DNA from: Cryptomeria japonica | Lineage: Eukaryota; Streptophyta; Pinopsida; Cupressales; Cupressaceae | Length of the DNA stretch: 60,000 nucleotides | Assembly: GCF_030272615.1 (NCBI RefSeq) | Contig: NC_081409.1 | Location: 243,287,924-243,347,923 of the forward strand | Reading direction: 5' to 3' | Notes under the pieces: model-generated | What the model was told of the DNA's origin: nothing | Database searches by the model: none | Seen by the model: only the letters and a program-made list of their open reading frames with translations | Shown here: piece after piece, positions 1 through 10,446 of the stretch | How positions within the stretch are numbered: position 1 is the stretch's first letter | Layout of the letters: each line of letters starts with the position of its first letter | Program-made: the position numbers and the translations under genes

Positions 1-109
1 AGAGAGCGAATAGAAAACATCAAAGAAGAAGAAAAGTAATAAATACTCATCTGACGATGATGAAGACTTTGACGGGGAAAGTAGCAGCGGTGGCGAATAG
101 AGTAAAAAG

Positions 110-2014
110 GTGCATGCTCTCCAAAAGGACATGGAACGAATGCTGAAAGAATTCAAAGCCATGAAGGGGAGTACAAGTAAGATTGAAGAAAACGACGTGT
201 GGTGTATCGACTGTAGGAGTGACAGACACACCAAGGGGTCCTGCCCCAAGAAGGCTTTTTGCGACATTTGTCAGATTGCGGGACATTTGACAAAGGAATG
301 TCCCTACAATATGAAAACCAGGAGCCAACAAGTTCTCTTCACGCAAGAGCAGCTGGCCGTCGGAACTTCGCAAACCGCCAACAATAGTGCATCATCTGGC
401 GGATATCGGAACAACCGGCGAGGGGGGAAGACCAATAATAATAATAGGAGCCGGATCCAAGATGATGCAAAGGGACGGCCAATGATCCAGTGCCGAGGCT
501 ACAATCAATGGGGCCACTTTGCCAGGGAATGCACCTCAGAAGAAACTCCACAAAAACTATGCAAATGGTGTGGGCCTGGAGACCATGATGATGGAACTTG
601 CCCAAAGTCTGGAGTGAACCTGCTCAACATTGACAGGACGGAGGAACGGGTATTGGCAATCACACGGTCACAGGCAAAGAAGGCCACATACCCGGACCCC
701 CGCATGGAGAAGCAGCGGGCGCTGGAGGCGAAGGTTGAAGTAGCGAAGGAAATGTTGGCACAAGGGAACACCGAGGAAGCGGCAAGTACTTTCCGCTCTG
801 AGGCCGAGGAAAATATCCTGAAGCAAATGCTGCAGATTGAAGTACCTGTGAAGATGAAGGACGTCTTGGAAACGATGCCGCAATTACGTACGACACTCCT
901 ACATATGGTGCAAGTAACTCCGCACAGTCAGGCGACCCGGAATACGAATGTTTCCGATGGAACACCTACAGACCCATTGGTCTTGACACTATACAGTGGC
1001 CGACACCCGACGGTGGTAGAAATGGGAATACTTGGCACCATTCTGATTGACACTATTGTCGACAGCGGGTCTGGAGTGAATGTGCTTCCGGAAGAAACTT
1101 GGAAGCAGCTTGGCAAGCCGACACTATGGCCGTCAAGCTTCAACTTATTGGGAGCGGATCAACATGGTATCAAACCCCTTGGAACGCTCATGGCGCAACA
1201 AGTGACCATCGGGGCACAACCATTTGTCCTTGACTTCGTGGTGATTCCACTCGCCAAGAAAGGATGCGACGCCATTTTGGGCAGAGGGTGGTTGGTGGCA
1301 GCCAGAGTGAATCACAACTGGAAGCGTAACACGTTGTCAATGGAGAAAGTCGGGCGAAAATTTATTATCGACCTGAAAACACAACTTGTGAGTGAAGAAC
1401 TCACGTCAAAATCGGAATCAGACGGCGAGGGCGGAGTTGACGGAGGAAAGTACGGAAGGGAACCGAACGAGGAAGGCGTCCTGGGAATCCAAGGATGTTC
1501 TGAGGACGAGACCGATTCCCTTAATGGGCTCTTCCACTGGCAAATGGAGGACCACGAGCTGCTGTATGGGTGCAACATGTTGCAGGTTGACGAGGAGCCG
1601 GACGAGAACGAATTTCCGCCAGCGTATGGGGAATACACTGAAGGGGATGCCCCTGTCAATGAAGTACCAGCGCACAGGTTTGACATGACGAAACCAATCC
1701 GGTTCGAAGAGTCCGTAAAACCTACAAACCTCGGCACGAAAGCAGAGCCAAGGAACATCCTAGTTGGCGACGACTGGAATCCAGTCCTGAAAGCCGCCGC
1801 GTTTAAAATATTCATGGAATACAAGGATGTATTCGCTTGGACGTATAAGGACCTCAAAGGGGTGCCGCCAGAACTGTGCGTACACCAAATTTCACTCGTA
1901 CCTGGGGTCGTATCTATACGGAAGAGGCCATACAGAATGAATAAAAACTATGTGGCGAGAGTGAATGATGAAATTGAACGTATGCTCAAAGCCGAGATTA
2001 TTTTTAAAGTGTAG
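110..2014 (+). pseudogene. gypsy gag-protease polyprotein, N-terminal part
   Basis: The open frame of 634 codons encodes the nucleocapsid end of gag, the protease and the very start of RT. The gag part has several Cys/His clusters: CIDC near residue 33, CDIC...H...C near residue 51, and two more near residues 128 and 152 (one has CRGY where the second Cys is expected). These are retroviral-type zinc knuckles that bind genomic RNA. The protease has DSGSGVNVLPE at about residue 318 and the partner motif AILGRGW near residue 387, the usual active-site and flap-end pair for retropepsins. An acidic linker (about 450-530) leads to the RT start KRPYRMN. The frame ends at a TAG at 2012-2014 inside RT. 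The true start may lie upstream of 110, because the window begins inside the element. Confidence 0.85.
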
Positions 2015-3200
2015 ACCAGTGAGTGGGTGTCGCCCATAGTGATATCCCTTAAAAAGGAGGCAAACCAGATCCGAATCTGCATGGATTTTAGATGCCTTAA
2101 CGCGGTCACCATAAAAGACGCGTTTCCAATACCATTTACGGATAACATCTTGGAGGAAGTGGTCGGTCATGAAATTTATTCATTTATGGATGGATTTTCT
2201 GGGTATAACCAGATATCCATTGCCGAAGAGGACAAATTAAAAACCACCTTCATAGTGGAGGATGGCGTGTACGCGTATAATCAAATGCCATTCTGATTAT
2301 GCAATGCGCCAGCGACATTTCAACAAATAATCCTTCACATATTTGAAAAGATGTCAGTAGGGAACTTCAGGGCGTTCCTTGATGACTGGTCCATCTACAA
2401 TAAGCAAGATGCACATCTGGCCGCACTTGGCGAATGCATGGAGAGATGCAGGCGAGCCCGCCTAGCACTCAATCCCAAAAAATGTAGATTCATGGTGCCT
2501 CAAGGGAAGCTGTTAGGACACATAGTGTTTAAGGTTGGACTCAAGACTGACCCAGACAAGATTCGGGTGATAGTGGAAATGGAGGCACCGACAGATGTCA
2601 TGGGAGTCAAATCCTTCCTAGGACACATAAGGTATTACAGGCAATTTATGAAAATTTTTGCTCGAGTATCCTGCCCTTTGGACAAGCTGACAAGGAAAGG
2701 TGAACGGTACACATGGGGGACGGCTCTGGAAGAGGCCTTCCAAGAACTGAAGTCATGGTTGGTGGGTGCGCCAATCCTAACATATCCTGACTAGGACAAA
2801 GAGTTCAACGTACACGTTGACGCATCCAATTTTGCCATAGCGGCCACACTGGCGTAGGTTGGCGATCACGGGCTAGATCACGCGATCTACTTTGCAAGCA
2901 GACTCCTGTTGAAGGCAGAGAAAAATTATAGCACCACAGAGAGGGAAGCCGTCGAGATGGTGTACTCCGTCCCGAAATTTCGACATTACTTACTGGCCAC
3001 CCCGTTCACATTTTATGTGGACCACCAGGCGTTAATGTACTTGGTAAAGAAGCCAATTATCCAAGGATGAATCAGCCGATGGCTGCTATTACTTCAAGAA
3101 TTTACATTCAACATTATCGTAAGACCCGGGAAGAGCCATGTGATAGCTGACCAGCTATCGAGAATCCAGTCAGGAGAACTAGCCGAAGGAGTGAATGAAG
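2015..3200 (+). pseudogene. gypsy reverse transcriptase and RNase H, interrupted by stops
   Basis: The RT continues in the same frame after the 2014 stop. Recognisable blocks are RICMDFRCLN, DGFSGYNQI, NQMPF, then a TGA at 2294-2296, then LCNAPATFQ. The catalytic loop is FLDDW (about 2375), where most gypsy elements have an F/Y-x-D-D hydrophobic motif; both aspartates are kept. The thumb/connection (GHIVFKVGLKTDPDKI, SFLGHIRYYRQF) follows to a TAG at 2792. RNase H follows in the same frame: HVDASNFA, then a TAG near 2856, SRLLLKAEKNYSTTEREA and YVDHQAL, with another stop (TGA) near 3068. At least four stops break RT-RNase H. Several look like single C-to-T or G-to-A changes, as expected from methylated-cytosine decay. 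Biochemically this was the enzyme that copied element RNA into DNA and removed the RNA strand. Confidence 0.85.
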
Positions 3201-4541
3201 ATTTTCCAGACGCTCACTTATTTCGCATGGTGGTCCTCCCCGCCTGGTACGGAAGCGTGGGGGAATACTTGTCGACATCACGGTTTTTGAGGGAGATGCC
3301 ACCAGGAGAAAGACAGAAACTGGTACTGAGGAGCAGGACATTCCAACTCATTAATGGCCTCTTGTACAAAATGGGACCCGACCAGATCTTACGGCGATGC
3401 ATCCTAGAAGAGGAAATTTAGGGCGTCCTAAGGGAAGCACATGAAGGGCCCGCAGGTGGACACATGGCGCTCGACACCATGGCCAGGAAAGTTCTGTTGG
3501 CAGGATTGTGGTGGTCGACACTACATAATGACGCCAGAGAGTGGGTGACGAGCTGTGACACATGCCAATGGGTCGGACGGCCATTGAAGAGGGATTTTAT
3601 GCCCCTCAACCCATCGAATGCCCAGGAACTGTTTGAGAGATGGGGATTGGATTTCATCAGACCATTAATACCAAGTAGAGCCCGACGGTGCAGATACATT
3701 GTAGTGGCAACAGAATACTTGACCAAGTGGGTTGAGGCATGGGCCTTGTCGGACAACTCGGCGGTCAATACAACAAAATTCATCTATGAACACATCATTA
3801 CGCGGTATGGGATTCCAATCCAACTGACGAGTGACAGAGGAGGACATTTTGTAAATCATATAATCCGATTGCTAACAACGGAGTTCAAAATCTTCCACTC
3901 CTTATCAAGCCCCTACTATCCGCGGGCGAACGGGCAGGCCGAGGCGACCAATAAAATAATCGTGTCGGTGATTTATAAGTCTTGCGGAGTGGAGAAGGAT
4001 GACTGGGAGGAGCGCCTACTTTCGGTACTTTGGGCATACGGAACAACTTACAAGGTAACTACTGGACAGACTCCCTTCCAGCTAATGTATGGACAAGAAG
4101 TCATGGTGCTAGTTGAATTCATGGTACCGAGTCTCCGAATCGCCATTGATAATCGACTTGGCAACATGGAAAGCCTGAGAGAGACTGTACGCTTTGAACA
4201 AATTGGATGAACGAAGGATGATGGCTCAGTGGGCGACAGAGATAGCCCAGCAAAGACAGAAGGTTTGGCACGACAAGCATCTTCGGCGAATGAAGTTTAC
4301 TCCTGGGCAGTTGGTGTTGAAATTCAATGGAAGGAACGAAATCAAACCTGGGAAATTCAAAGTGAGATGGCTAGGGCCTTTCAAGGTACGCAAGGTCAAT
4401 GCCAACAGGGCAATCAAGTTGTGGACAGTCGACGGGAAGGAGATACCAGATGCCGTCAATGGGTCGAAATTAAAGATTTATCACGAACGGAAGGAATCTG
4501 GCCCCTCTAGTCTGCATGTTTGTCAGTCTTTTATAAGATAA
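3201..4541 (+). pseudogene. gypsy integrase with C-terminal GPY/F-like domain
   Basis: The integrase zinc domain shows His residues around 3440-3465 and CDTC near 3558. The catalytic core has LDFI (Asp, about 3650), TSDRGGHF (Asp, about 3830) and NGQAEATNK (Glu, about 3937), so the D,D(35)E triad looks intact. The domain inserts the reverse-transcribed DNA into the chromosome. The frame is broken by a TAG at 3419-3421 and again near 4208, where coding shifts to the frame of the 4194-4541 ORF. That last part carries PGQLVLKFNGRNEIKPGKF...RWLGPFKV, the GPY/F-type C-terminal domain usual in plant gypsy integrases. No chromodomain is visible after it. Confidence 0.85.
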
Positions 4542-5204
4542 CGAAAAAAAAAGAAAAAAGTAGGGTCCGTACGACAACCGTATCGTACGAGAAAAAAAAA
4601 AGATGTGGGGCCATGGTACGGTGACCACACCGGCGGTGGAACCACCGTGCGGTGGACGCCACCACACACAACCCCTGCGCAAACAAAAGAAATAAACAAA
4701 AAGAAAGACGAAGCCCGCATACGCTCGTGCAACCCACACACGTGAGGAAGAAAGAAAAAAAAAGGGACGCAGCCCATGCCAGAAGTAAACCACACAGCCA
4801 CGCAAGGAAAAAAAAGACTGCCACGCACACAAGTAGACTACGCAGCCCATGCAAGGAAAAAAGGGAGAAGGAACGCAAGGGAAAAAGAAGGAGAAGGTCG
4901 TTACGAAGGTGTGCAACGACTGTACGATTTTCAACCGGAATTCAGTTATACCAGAGATTAATGGATTCAGCAGGGAAACGTAGTTGGAAAAAACAACTAC
5001 AGGCTTCTTCCAGTAGCAGTAACAATACCAGGGTTTTATCATCAGGCGTACGTGTTGCAAGTAGCACCATGGATGCCAGCGCCCGCAGAAGCAAAAGCAG
5101 ATAGCACCACAGGTTGCCCTACGTGCGAAAAATACATTAACACCCCAGAACATCACCTTTGAAGGGTTGAATGGGTCGGAATGCCAGAAATGGTGGCAGA
5201 ACAG
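4542..5204 (+). other. Post-integrase segment with small ORF, shared with the 53-57 kb element
   Basis: A purine-rich spacer with palindromic pieces such as GTACGACAACCGTATCGTAC (from about 4570) is followed by a short reading frame beginning MDSAGKRSWKKQL (ATG 4961) and ending in an Arg/Lys/Ser-rich tail. Downstream the same region reads NITFEGLNG...KWWQ. The reverse complement of 55.78-56.47 kb has the same order: the palindromic spacer, a near-identical MDSAGKRSWKK start, and NITFEGLNG. In that copy the frame continues for hundreds of codons; here it is cut near 5204. I read this as the start of an additional ORF located after pol. Function is unknown. Confidence 0.6.
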
Positions 5205-5505
5205 GATATCACCTAAGCACGTGATATCAGTATTGCTTAAACATGCAATACTTAAGGATAAACATATGAGGATGATTAAATTCTCATCTTATCCAAGTTG
5301 TGGTAAGTGCACTAACATTTTATACAAATGTTTTACCACACACAGTCATGGCACATCCATGACATACCAGAGATCCAACATGATAACTGGTTTGAACATC
5401 ATAAGATCGTCATGTTATAATGTCTACATACAAGTGTTCATTATCTTGAGAGATCGTCACCTCTTAGATATGAACCCAGGGGATAAAATCCAGAATGTCC
5501 TAACA
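5205..5505. repeat. Array of consecutive short hairpins
   Basis: At least six inverted pairs follow one another almost without gaps. GATATCAC/GTGATATC is at 5205-5228 and AGTATTGC/GCAATACT at 5229-5252, each with 8-bp perfect stems and 8-nt loops. GGATAA/TTATCC (5256-5294) encloses ATGAG/CTCAT. TGTGGTAA/TTACCACA (5299-5340) encloses AACATTT/AAATGTT. GTCATGG/CCATGAC is at 5345-5363 and GTTCAT/ATGAAC at about 5434-5476. The array sits between the broken gypsy and the copia element. It could be the copia 3' untranslated region or an unrelated insertion; I cannot tell. Confidence 0.75.
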
Positions 5506-5569
5506 TGACAAAAATGTTTACACATTAAACATCTTATTGATATGTAAATATAGATTACAAAGCAAATTA

Positions 5570-7034
5570 CCTTTCTATCATACCTAAACCTTTTCTCAAG
5601 TGATCAACCTTCACTCTGGAAAGAGGTTTGGTCAGAATAACTGCAGTCTAATCTCCTGTACAAACATATTCTAATTGGATCACATTCCTGTCTACCATAT
5701 CTCGCACATAGTGGTATGGAATCTCAATATGCTTGGACCTGTCGTGGAACACTGGATTTACTGAAAGTTTTATGCAGCCCTGATTGTCACAATGTATGAT
5801 AGTAGGTTTCATAGGCTCTCCAAACAATCCCACAAGCAACTTCCTAAGCCATATTGCCTCTCGGGCAGCCATGGAAGCTGTAATGTATTCAGCTTCGGTG
5901 GAACTCTGAGCTACAGAAGACTGCTTTCTGCTGATCCAGGATATCATGGATGAACCTAAATTGAAGCAACACCTTGAAGTGCTTTTCCTGTCAGTCACAC
6001 TTCCAGCCCAATCTGAGTCTGTAAATCCGTGTAGGTCTAGATCAACTTTCTCATATTTGAGACCAAGGTTTAGAGTACCTTGTAAGTATCTCAGAATGTG
6101 TTTTACTGCAATCAGATGGATCTCTTTAGGCTTACACATAAACTGACTTAAGGCATTAACTGCATAACTTATATCTGGTCTCGTATTTACAAGATACATC
6201 AGGGACCCAATTATTTGCCTATATAGAGTAGGATCTGAGGGTTGTGATTTTGCTGCTGCTTCCTTAAGTTTATGAAGGTTTGTTTCCATAGGAGAGGTCA
6301 TGGGTCTGCAGTTTAGCATTCCAAATCTCTTTAAAATGTCCAAGGTATATTTACCCTGGTTTAGTATAATACCATCAGCATTCTGCCATACTTCCAAACC
6401 TAGGAAGTAATGAAGGAGTCCCAAGTCCTTCATATCAAATTCTTTAGCAAGGTCTTTCTTACACTGATCGATGAGGTGATCTTTTCCTGTGATTAACAAA
6501 TCATCAACATATAAAATCAATATTAGCATATCACGTTTGTTTTGCTTATAGTAGAGATTAGGATCTGCATCATTCTTGGAGAAGCCTAGTTTTGAGAGAT
6601 AAGTATGAATTCTTCCATACCAAGCCCTAGGAGCCTGTTTAAGCCCATAAAGAGCTTTCTTGAGTCTACACACATGAGACTCTGTATCATGAATCTCAAA
6701 CCCTTCAGGTTGCTCTAGGTATACTTCTTCTGAGATCTCACCATTAAGGAATGTTGTCTTAACATCCATCTGATGAACTTTCCATCCCTTTGATGCTGCA
6801 ATAGCTAAGACTGCTCTTACTGAGGTGTATCTGGCTACAGGTGCAAATGTTTCCTCATAATCAATTCCTTCCTTTTGAGAGAACCCTCTGGCTACAAATC
6901 TAGCCTTGTGTTTCTCAATGCTGCCATCTGCAACGTGTTTGATTTTGAAGAACCATTTGGAGGTGACAACAGATTTCCCAGCTGGCCTAGGGACAATTTC
7001 CCAAACATCATATTTCATAATGGATTGGTATTAT
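5570..7034 (-). pseudogene. copia reverse transcriptase and RNase H
   Basis: The open frame 5648-7018 starts at KYDVWEIVPRP and contains FLNGEISEEVYLEQPEGF, LYGLKQAPRAWY and the catalytic YVDDLLITG. It continues into the copia RNase H with GFTDSDWAGSVTDRKS and SSTEAEYI. A stop (TAG) ends the frame at VCTGD. The usual copia tail (ILTKPLSR...HLRKGLGM) follows in the same frame down to about 5580, so the stop is a single-base change in an otherwise full domain. Upstream, a stop (about 7030) separates it from the linker to integrase. The core catalytic aspartates of RT are present. Confidence 0.88.
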
Positions 7035-8630
7035 TCAGACATGGCATTCTTCCATACTTGATGTTTAAGTGCATCTGATACATTAGTAGGTTCTGCTTTT
7101 GAGAGATCATTTAGGAGGGTGACGTAGTTGGTAAGTTTGTTAGGCCTTTTGCTTTCTCTGAAAGTTCCTGAAGGGGCAACATATATCTGAGCTTCTTCTA
7201 CAGTTTTGGTGGCCCTTAGTGGTCTTTTCTTGAAATTTTCTCTAGGTGGGTTTTTAGTTTCACTTTCATTTTCCTCAAGACTCTCCCTCTGAAGCTCATA
7301 ACCAGGGTCTTCATCTATGCTAGGGGTAGGGATGTAGACTTCAGGTTTTATTGAGCTTTGGGCTCTTTTGAAGGCTAAGTCTTCTTCAAAGATTACATCC
7401 CTACTCAGTTCAATATTCCCCTGACCAGGTATATGGATTCTGTAGGCCTTGGAGGTTTCACTATATCCTACAAGTATTCCCCTTTTTCCAAAAGGGGTCT
7501 AATTTTAATCTTTTCTCCTTAGGTACATAAATATAGACAGGGCACCCAAATATCCTAAGGTGGCTGATATCTGGTTTTGTTTTAGTAAAGACTTGCTCAG
7601 GGGTTTTATCTTCAAGATGGGAGTGAGGACATCTGTTTTGTATATATATAGTAGTGCTAGTTGCTTCTGCCCAAAGATTGATATTTAGATTCTGATCAAG
7701 AATCATGGCTTTGGCAGCTTCTACAATTGTCCTATTTTTCCTCTCAGCTACCCCATTTTGTTGAGTATTATAAGGTATTGTTAACTCTCTCTTAATCCCT
7801 AAATTTTTACAAAAATCTTTAAATAATTCTGATGTGTATTCCCCCCCATTATCAGTTCTTAGGGTTTCAATTTTATTTCCTGAGTAGTTCTCTGTTAGTG
7901 ATTTAAACTCTTTAAACCTATTGAGGATCTCTTCTGATTCTTTACACTTCAGAAAGTAGATCCAAGTTTTCCTAGAGTAGTCAACACATATTACATAATA
8001 CAAAAATCCCCCTAAAGAAGGTATGGACGTAGGTCCACATACATCAGAATGAACTAACTCTAAAATTTTGCTTGTTTTCCTAGTACTATTTTGAAAAGCA
8101 CCCTTAGCATTTTTACCTAGGGCACATCCTTTGCATGCCCCTGAATGATATTGCTTTAACTTGGGTAGGCCTGTGACAAGGTTTCCCAATGATGATAAAG
8201 CTCTAAAATTCAGGTGACCTAGTCTTCTATGCCAAACTTCATTAGCATCTGTAGTTTCATGGATTAGGGCTAGGTTGGGCTTTGTGCACAGCTCATACAA
8301 GTAGCCTTGTCTTTGGCCAATGGTTTTAGCTTTCTTGATGGATGAATTCTTTGGCCAAGCCAACACTCTGTTGTCCATGAAGGTCACTTTGTATAAATTA
8401 TCCTCTAGTGCTGATATGGAGACTAGGTTTCTCTTGATGCCTGGGACGTATAGTACTCCTTGAAGTTGTAATGATACGCCTGACTTTAGTTTGATGGTGC
8501 AGGTTCCAACTCCTTTGACTGGATGTGTGGAGTCATCTTCGATAGTCACTTCCTCATCATTCTCCTCTATCATGGAGTCTAGCACTTCTCTAAACCTTGT
8601 AATGTGTCTGGATGAGCCACTGTAGATCAC
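7035..8630 (-). pseudogene. copia protease and integrase with linker
   Basis: The frame 7461-8630 begins at the protease active site, but that site reads IYSGSSRH where copia elements have D-S-G; the catalytic Asp is replaced by Tyr. Integrase follows: the HHCC zinc site (HRRLGHLNF...CKGCALGK) and the triad in HSDVCGP, RTDNGGEY and NGVAERKNR. The frame shifts by one base near 7485 (FWKKG). In the next frame the linker toward RT continues (VGYSETSKAYR...) through an acidic, Pro-containing stretch to about 7035. A broken protease and the shift mean this copy cannot make a working polyprotein. Confidence 0.85.
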
Positions 8631-9509
8631 CTAGGAGTTAACCTTGTTTGATGCTTGGTTTGTAAGTGCTGAATAGAGTACATACTTCTCGGAGCCATCT
8701 TCCCTTTTAGATTTTCCTGCTTTGGCAAATGTGGCTTGTTGCTTGGTTCTTTTTGGACATTTCGCAACATAGTGCCTGAATTTGTCACATCTGTAACATT
8801 GGATCTATGAAAGGTCCTTCTTGAAGGTGTTCTTGCCATGACGACCTTTTCTCTTCCTAAATTGTTTCTGCTTGCTTTTCTTGTTTGAGTTTGTATTTAG
8901 GACTTGAAGATCTTCATCTATATTCTTTTGTTTGATCCCTTTCTTATTTAACCTTGATTCTTCTTGGAGACAATTTGCCTTTAGCCTATCAAACTTTGAA
9001 AATTTATCCCTTGCACTGATGCCTTGGACGAATGTTTCCCATATACTAGGCAACCCCTCTAGAGCAATGAGTGTTAATTCTTTGCTTTGGATCTCATATC
9101 CAAGGGTTGCTAGTTCATTCCTTAGGGCTGATATTCGCATGAAGTAGGCATTGACTGATTCTCCTTTGATCATAGCTATATGATTTATTTCTCTTTTTAA
9201 AGCCAAGGTTCTACTAGCATTGGATATCTCAAATGCATCTTCAAGTGCTCTGAACATGTTGTAGGCCGTTTCATGTTTCCTTATGATGGGCATAATATTA
9301 TTTCTCACCCCATCAACTATGATTTTGATGGCCTTTTCATTTCCCTCTCTCCAAGTTGTTTTGTCAGATTCAGTCTCAGGTTCTGCAGTTTCAGTTTTAA
9401 CAAATGATTTGACTTTATTTTCTTTTAGAATCATCTGAATTCTGAACTTCCATGCTGAGAAGTCATCACCTCCTCCGAGTCTATCTTCGAATGTGATAGC
9501 ACTAGCCAT
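8627..9509 (-). pseudogene. copia gag
   Basis: The likely start is the Met of MASAITFEDRLGG at 9509. It lies about 75 nt after the primer site and fits the usual copia gag start better than the more upstream Met at 9557. The gag core (W...R...L, YFMRISALRNELATLGY, LTLIALEGLP) extends to about 8900. A basic segment follows, then a stop near 8805, then a zinc knuckle CYRCDKFRHYVAKC with C-x2-C-x4-H-x4-C spacing near 8755-8800. Gag packages the element RNA into particles. A further stop (about 8628) lies between gag and protease. Confidence 0.83.
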
Positions 9510-9584
9510 TAGAAGAAATGTGATTTTGAATATATGCTTGTTTTCAATTTTCCACAAAATTGAATAGCCTCAGGTTCGATTTAA

Positions 9585-9600
9585 CTTGACTCTGATACCA
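9585..9600 (-). promoter_or_regulatory. Primer binding site, initiator-Met tRNA type
   Basis: On the minus strand TGGTATCAGAG starts exactly at the inner edge of the short LTR. This is the standard plant copia primer site, complementary to the 3' end of initiator methionine tRNA. It fixes the inner border of the LTR at 9601. Confidence 0.9.
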
Positions 9601-9735
9601 TGTTGAGACATGGACCAGCTAGGACTCGAACCTAGGACCTTCAATAAGCTTCTGGAGTGCTCTACCACTGAGCTACTGACCCCTCTTGGACCAGTCCATC
9701 GTCGGTCCGGGTGTGGCTTAATTTAAACACCAACA
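9601..9735 (-). mobile_element. copia 5' LTR, 135 bp, tRNA-like
   Basis: The ends are perfect 5-bp inverted repeats (TGTTG at 9601-9605, CAACA at 9731-9735), and the inner edge abuts the primer site. Copia LTRs are usually several hundred base pairs, so this is extremely short. About two thirds of it reads as a tRNA-like sequence on the minus strand. I see no TATA box in it. Confidence 0.8.
9615..9690 (-). promoter_or_regulatory. tRNA-like pol III promoter boxes inside the copia LTR
   Basis: On the minus strand an A box TAGCTCAGTGGTAGAGC (9659-9675) is followed by a B box GGTTCGAGTCC (9622-9632). Both match the tRNA consensus, at normal tRNA spacing. The T arm folds as CTAGG/CCTAG with a seven-base loop. 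The anticodon arm does not fold well, so a functional tRNA gene is unlikely. Confidence 0.8.
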
Positions 9736-10369
9736 GTTTTATGCTAGTATGTTTTGTTGTTATGCTGACTTTCTTTACTATTTTAATTGTTGGCTTAGGT
9801 AGGGTAAGTTATATCTTGGTTATAGATAGTTATACCAATGGTTGTCTCGATTGAAAACTGTGTGGCCCTTTAAATGGCAGATCTGTTGTGAGGTTAAGAG
9901 TGCCATTCTTATGATATGGCATCCCTGTACTGCTTACATTGTATTGAATAGTAGGTTTGAATAAAACGTCAGTTTTCATATCCTCTTGCAATCATTGTGT
10001 ATGGATTGTGATTTCTATCATTTAATTTTGTAATAACTCATTATTTGGTAGTGTTGTTTCAGTGGTTAACAATTGCTCTTTTTTAAAAATCCCCCTTTAA
10101 CATATTTCTATTTGTTACCTCATAATTATAGTCCTTTCTTGTTTGATCTCCCAAATAATTTCTTTGAAAATTAAGCACAACTTAATACTTAGAGCAGTAA
10201 ACATCTTGACTGATATTTCTATCTTTCTGTCTAGGCATAGATTTCATGTATAAAATGCAGATATAATTACTTTGCTGTGAAATTTTGAGCTATAAAGTTT
10301 TTTTTTTTGATATTTATGCTAGTAAGCTCTCTTTTGGAATTCAAAGTTAACTTTAATGATTTTTTATAG
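9736..10369 (+). other. VTE1 intron, part 5' of the first exon
   Basis: AT-rich unique-looking sequence lies between the copia LTR and the exon. No coding or repeat structure was recognised. It ends in a pyrimidine-rich stretch and TTTTTTATAG, a normal plant 3' splice site, immediately before the exon at 10370. The intron extends left beyond the window. Confidence 0.7.
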
Positions 10370-10446
10370 GAATTTTGGCGAAGCGTGGAGGAAGGGTTCC
10401 AAGTTACCCCACTTTGGCATCAAGGATTTATTCGTGATGATGAAAG
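10370..10446 (+). CDS. VTE1: Tocopherol cyclase exon (GFQVTPLWHQ segment)
   Basis: The 77-nt exon translates as EFWRSVEEGFQVTPLWHQGF followed by IRDDE and two bases of an Arg codon. Plant tocopherol cyclases have a closely similar segment (EGFQ-T-P-WHQG followed by a DD motif) just before the motif found in the second exon. It is bounded by TTATAG on the left and GTATGA on the right. The enzyme acts in plastids (plastoglobules), closing the chromanol ring of tocopherols in vitamin E synthesis. The exon is in phase: 25 codons plus AG, completed by the first G of the exon at 57344. The gene's other exons are outside the window. Identification is from memory of the family. Confidence 0.85.

Larger units (their letters stand above)
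1..5204 (+). mobile_element. Ty3/gypsy retrotransposon, 5'- and 3'-incomplete, decayed
   Basis: Domains run in gypsy order on the plus strand: zinc-knuckle gag, aspartic protease, reverse transcriptase, RNase H, then integrase with a C-terminal GPY/F-like region. Integrase lies after RNase H, which separates Ty3/gypsy from Ty1/copia. No chromodomain follows integrase, so a non-chromovirus lineage (Athila/Tat side) is more likely; this is inference. The left end is cut by the window, so no 5' LTR or primer site is seen. After integrase the element continues into a purine-rich spacer and a short ORF that also occurs in the element at 53.3-57.0 kb. Similarity to that copy stops near 5204, where unrelated hairpin-rich DNA begins. 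Several in-frame stops show it is not active. Confidence 0.88.
5506..9735 (-). mobile_element. Ty1/copia retrotransposon with 135-bp 5' LTR, no 3' LTR found
   Basis: On the minus strand the order is LTR, primer site, gag, protease, integrase, RT, RNase H. Integrase before RT marks it as Ty1/copia. The internal reading frame is largely preserved, with one shift and a handful of stops, so it looks younger than the neighbouring gypsy copy. The 5' LTR (9601-9735) is directly followed by an initiator-Met-type primer site. After the RNase H end (about 5580) I found no second copy of the short LTR, so the 3' end is truncated or replaced; its left limit is approximate. The right LTR edge meets host intron at 9736. 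Confidence 0.87.

Noticed and set aside
4470-5156. Long minus-strand open frame rich in Phe and Cys opposite the post-integrase segment
   Set aside because: Composition follows from purine runs on the plus strand; the related copy at 56 kb does not preserve it and no family motif is present.
1-5204. env-like gene after integrase
   Set aside because: No signal peptide, membrane segment or surface-protein features in the short ORF; it is basic and Ser/Lys-rich.
5205-5480. CRISPR-like array
   Set aside because: Units are inverted pairs of different sequence, not identical direct repeats with spacers, and the DNA is plant nuclear.
9615-9690. Functional tRNA gene
   Set aside because: Boxes are good but the anticodon arm does not fold, there is no normal acceptor stem, and the sequence lies within the LTR ends.
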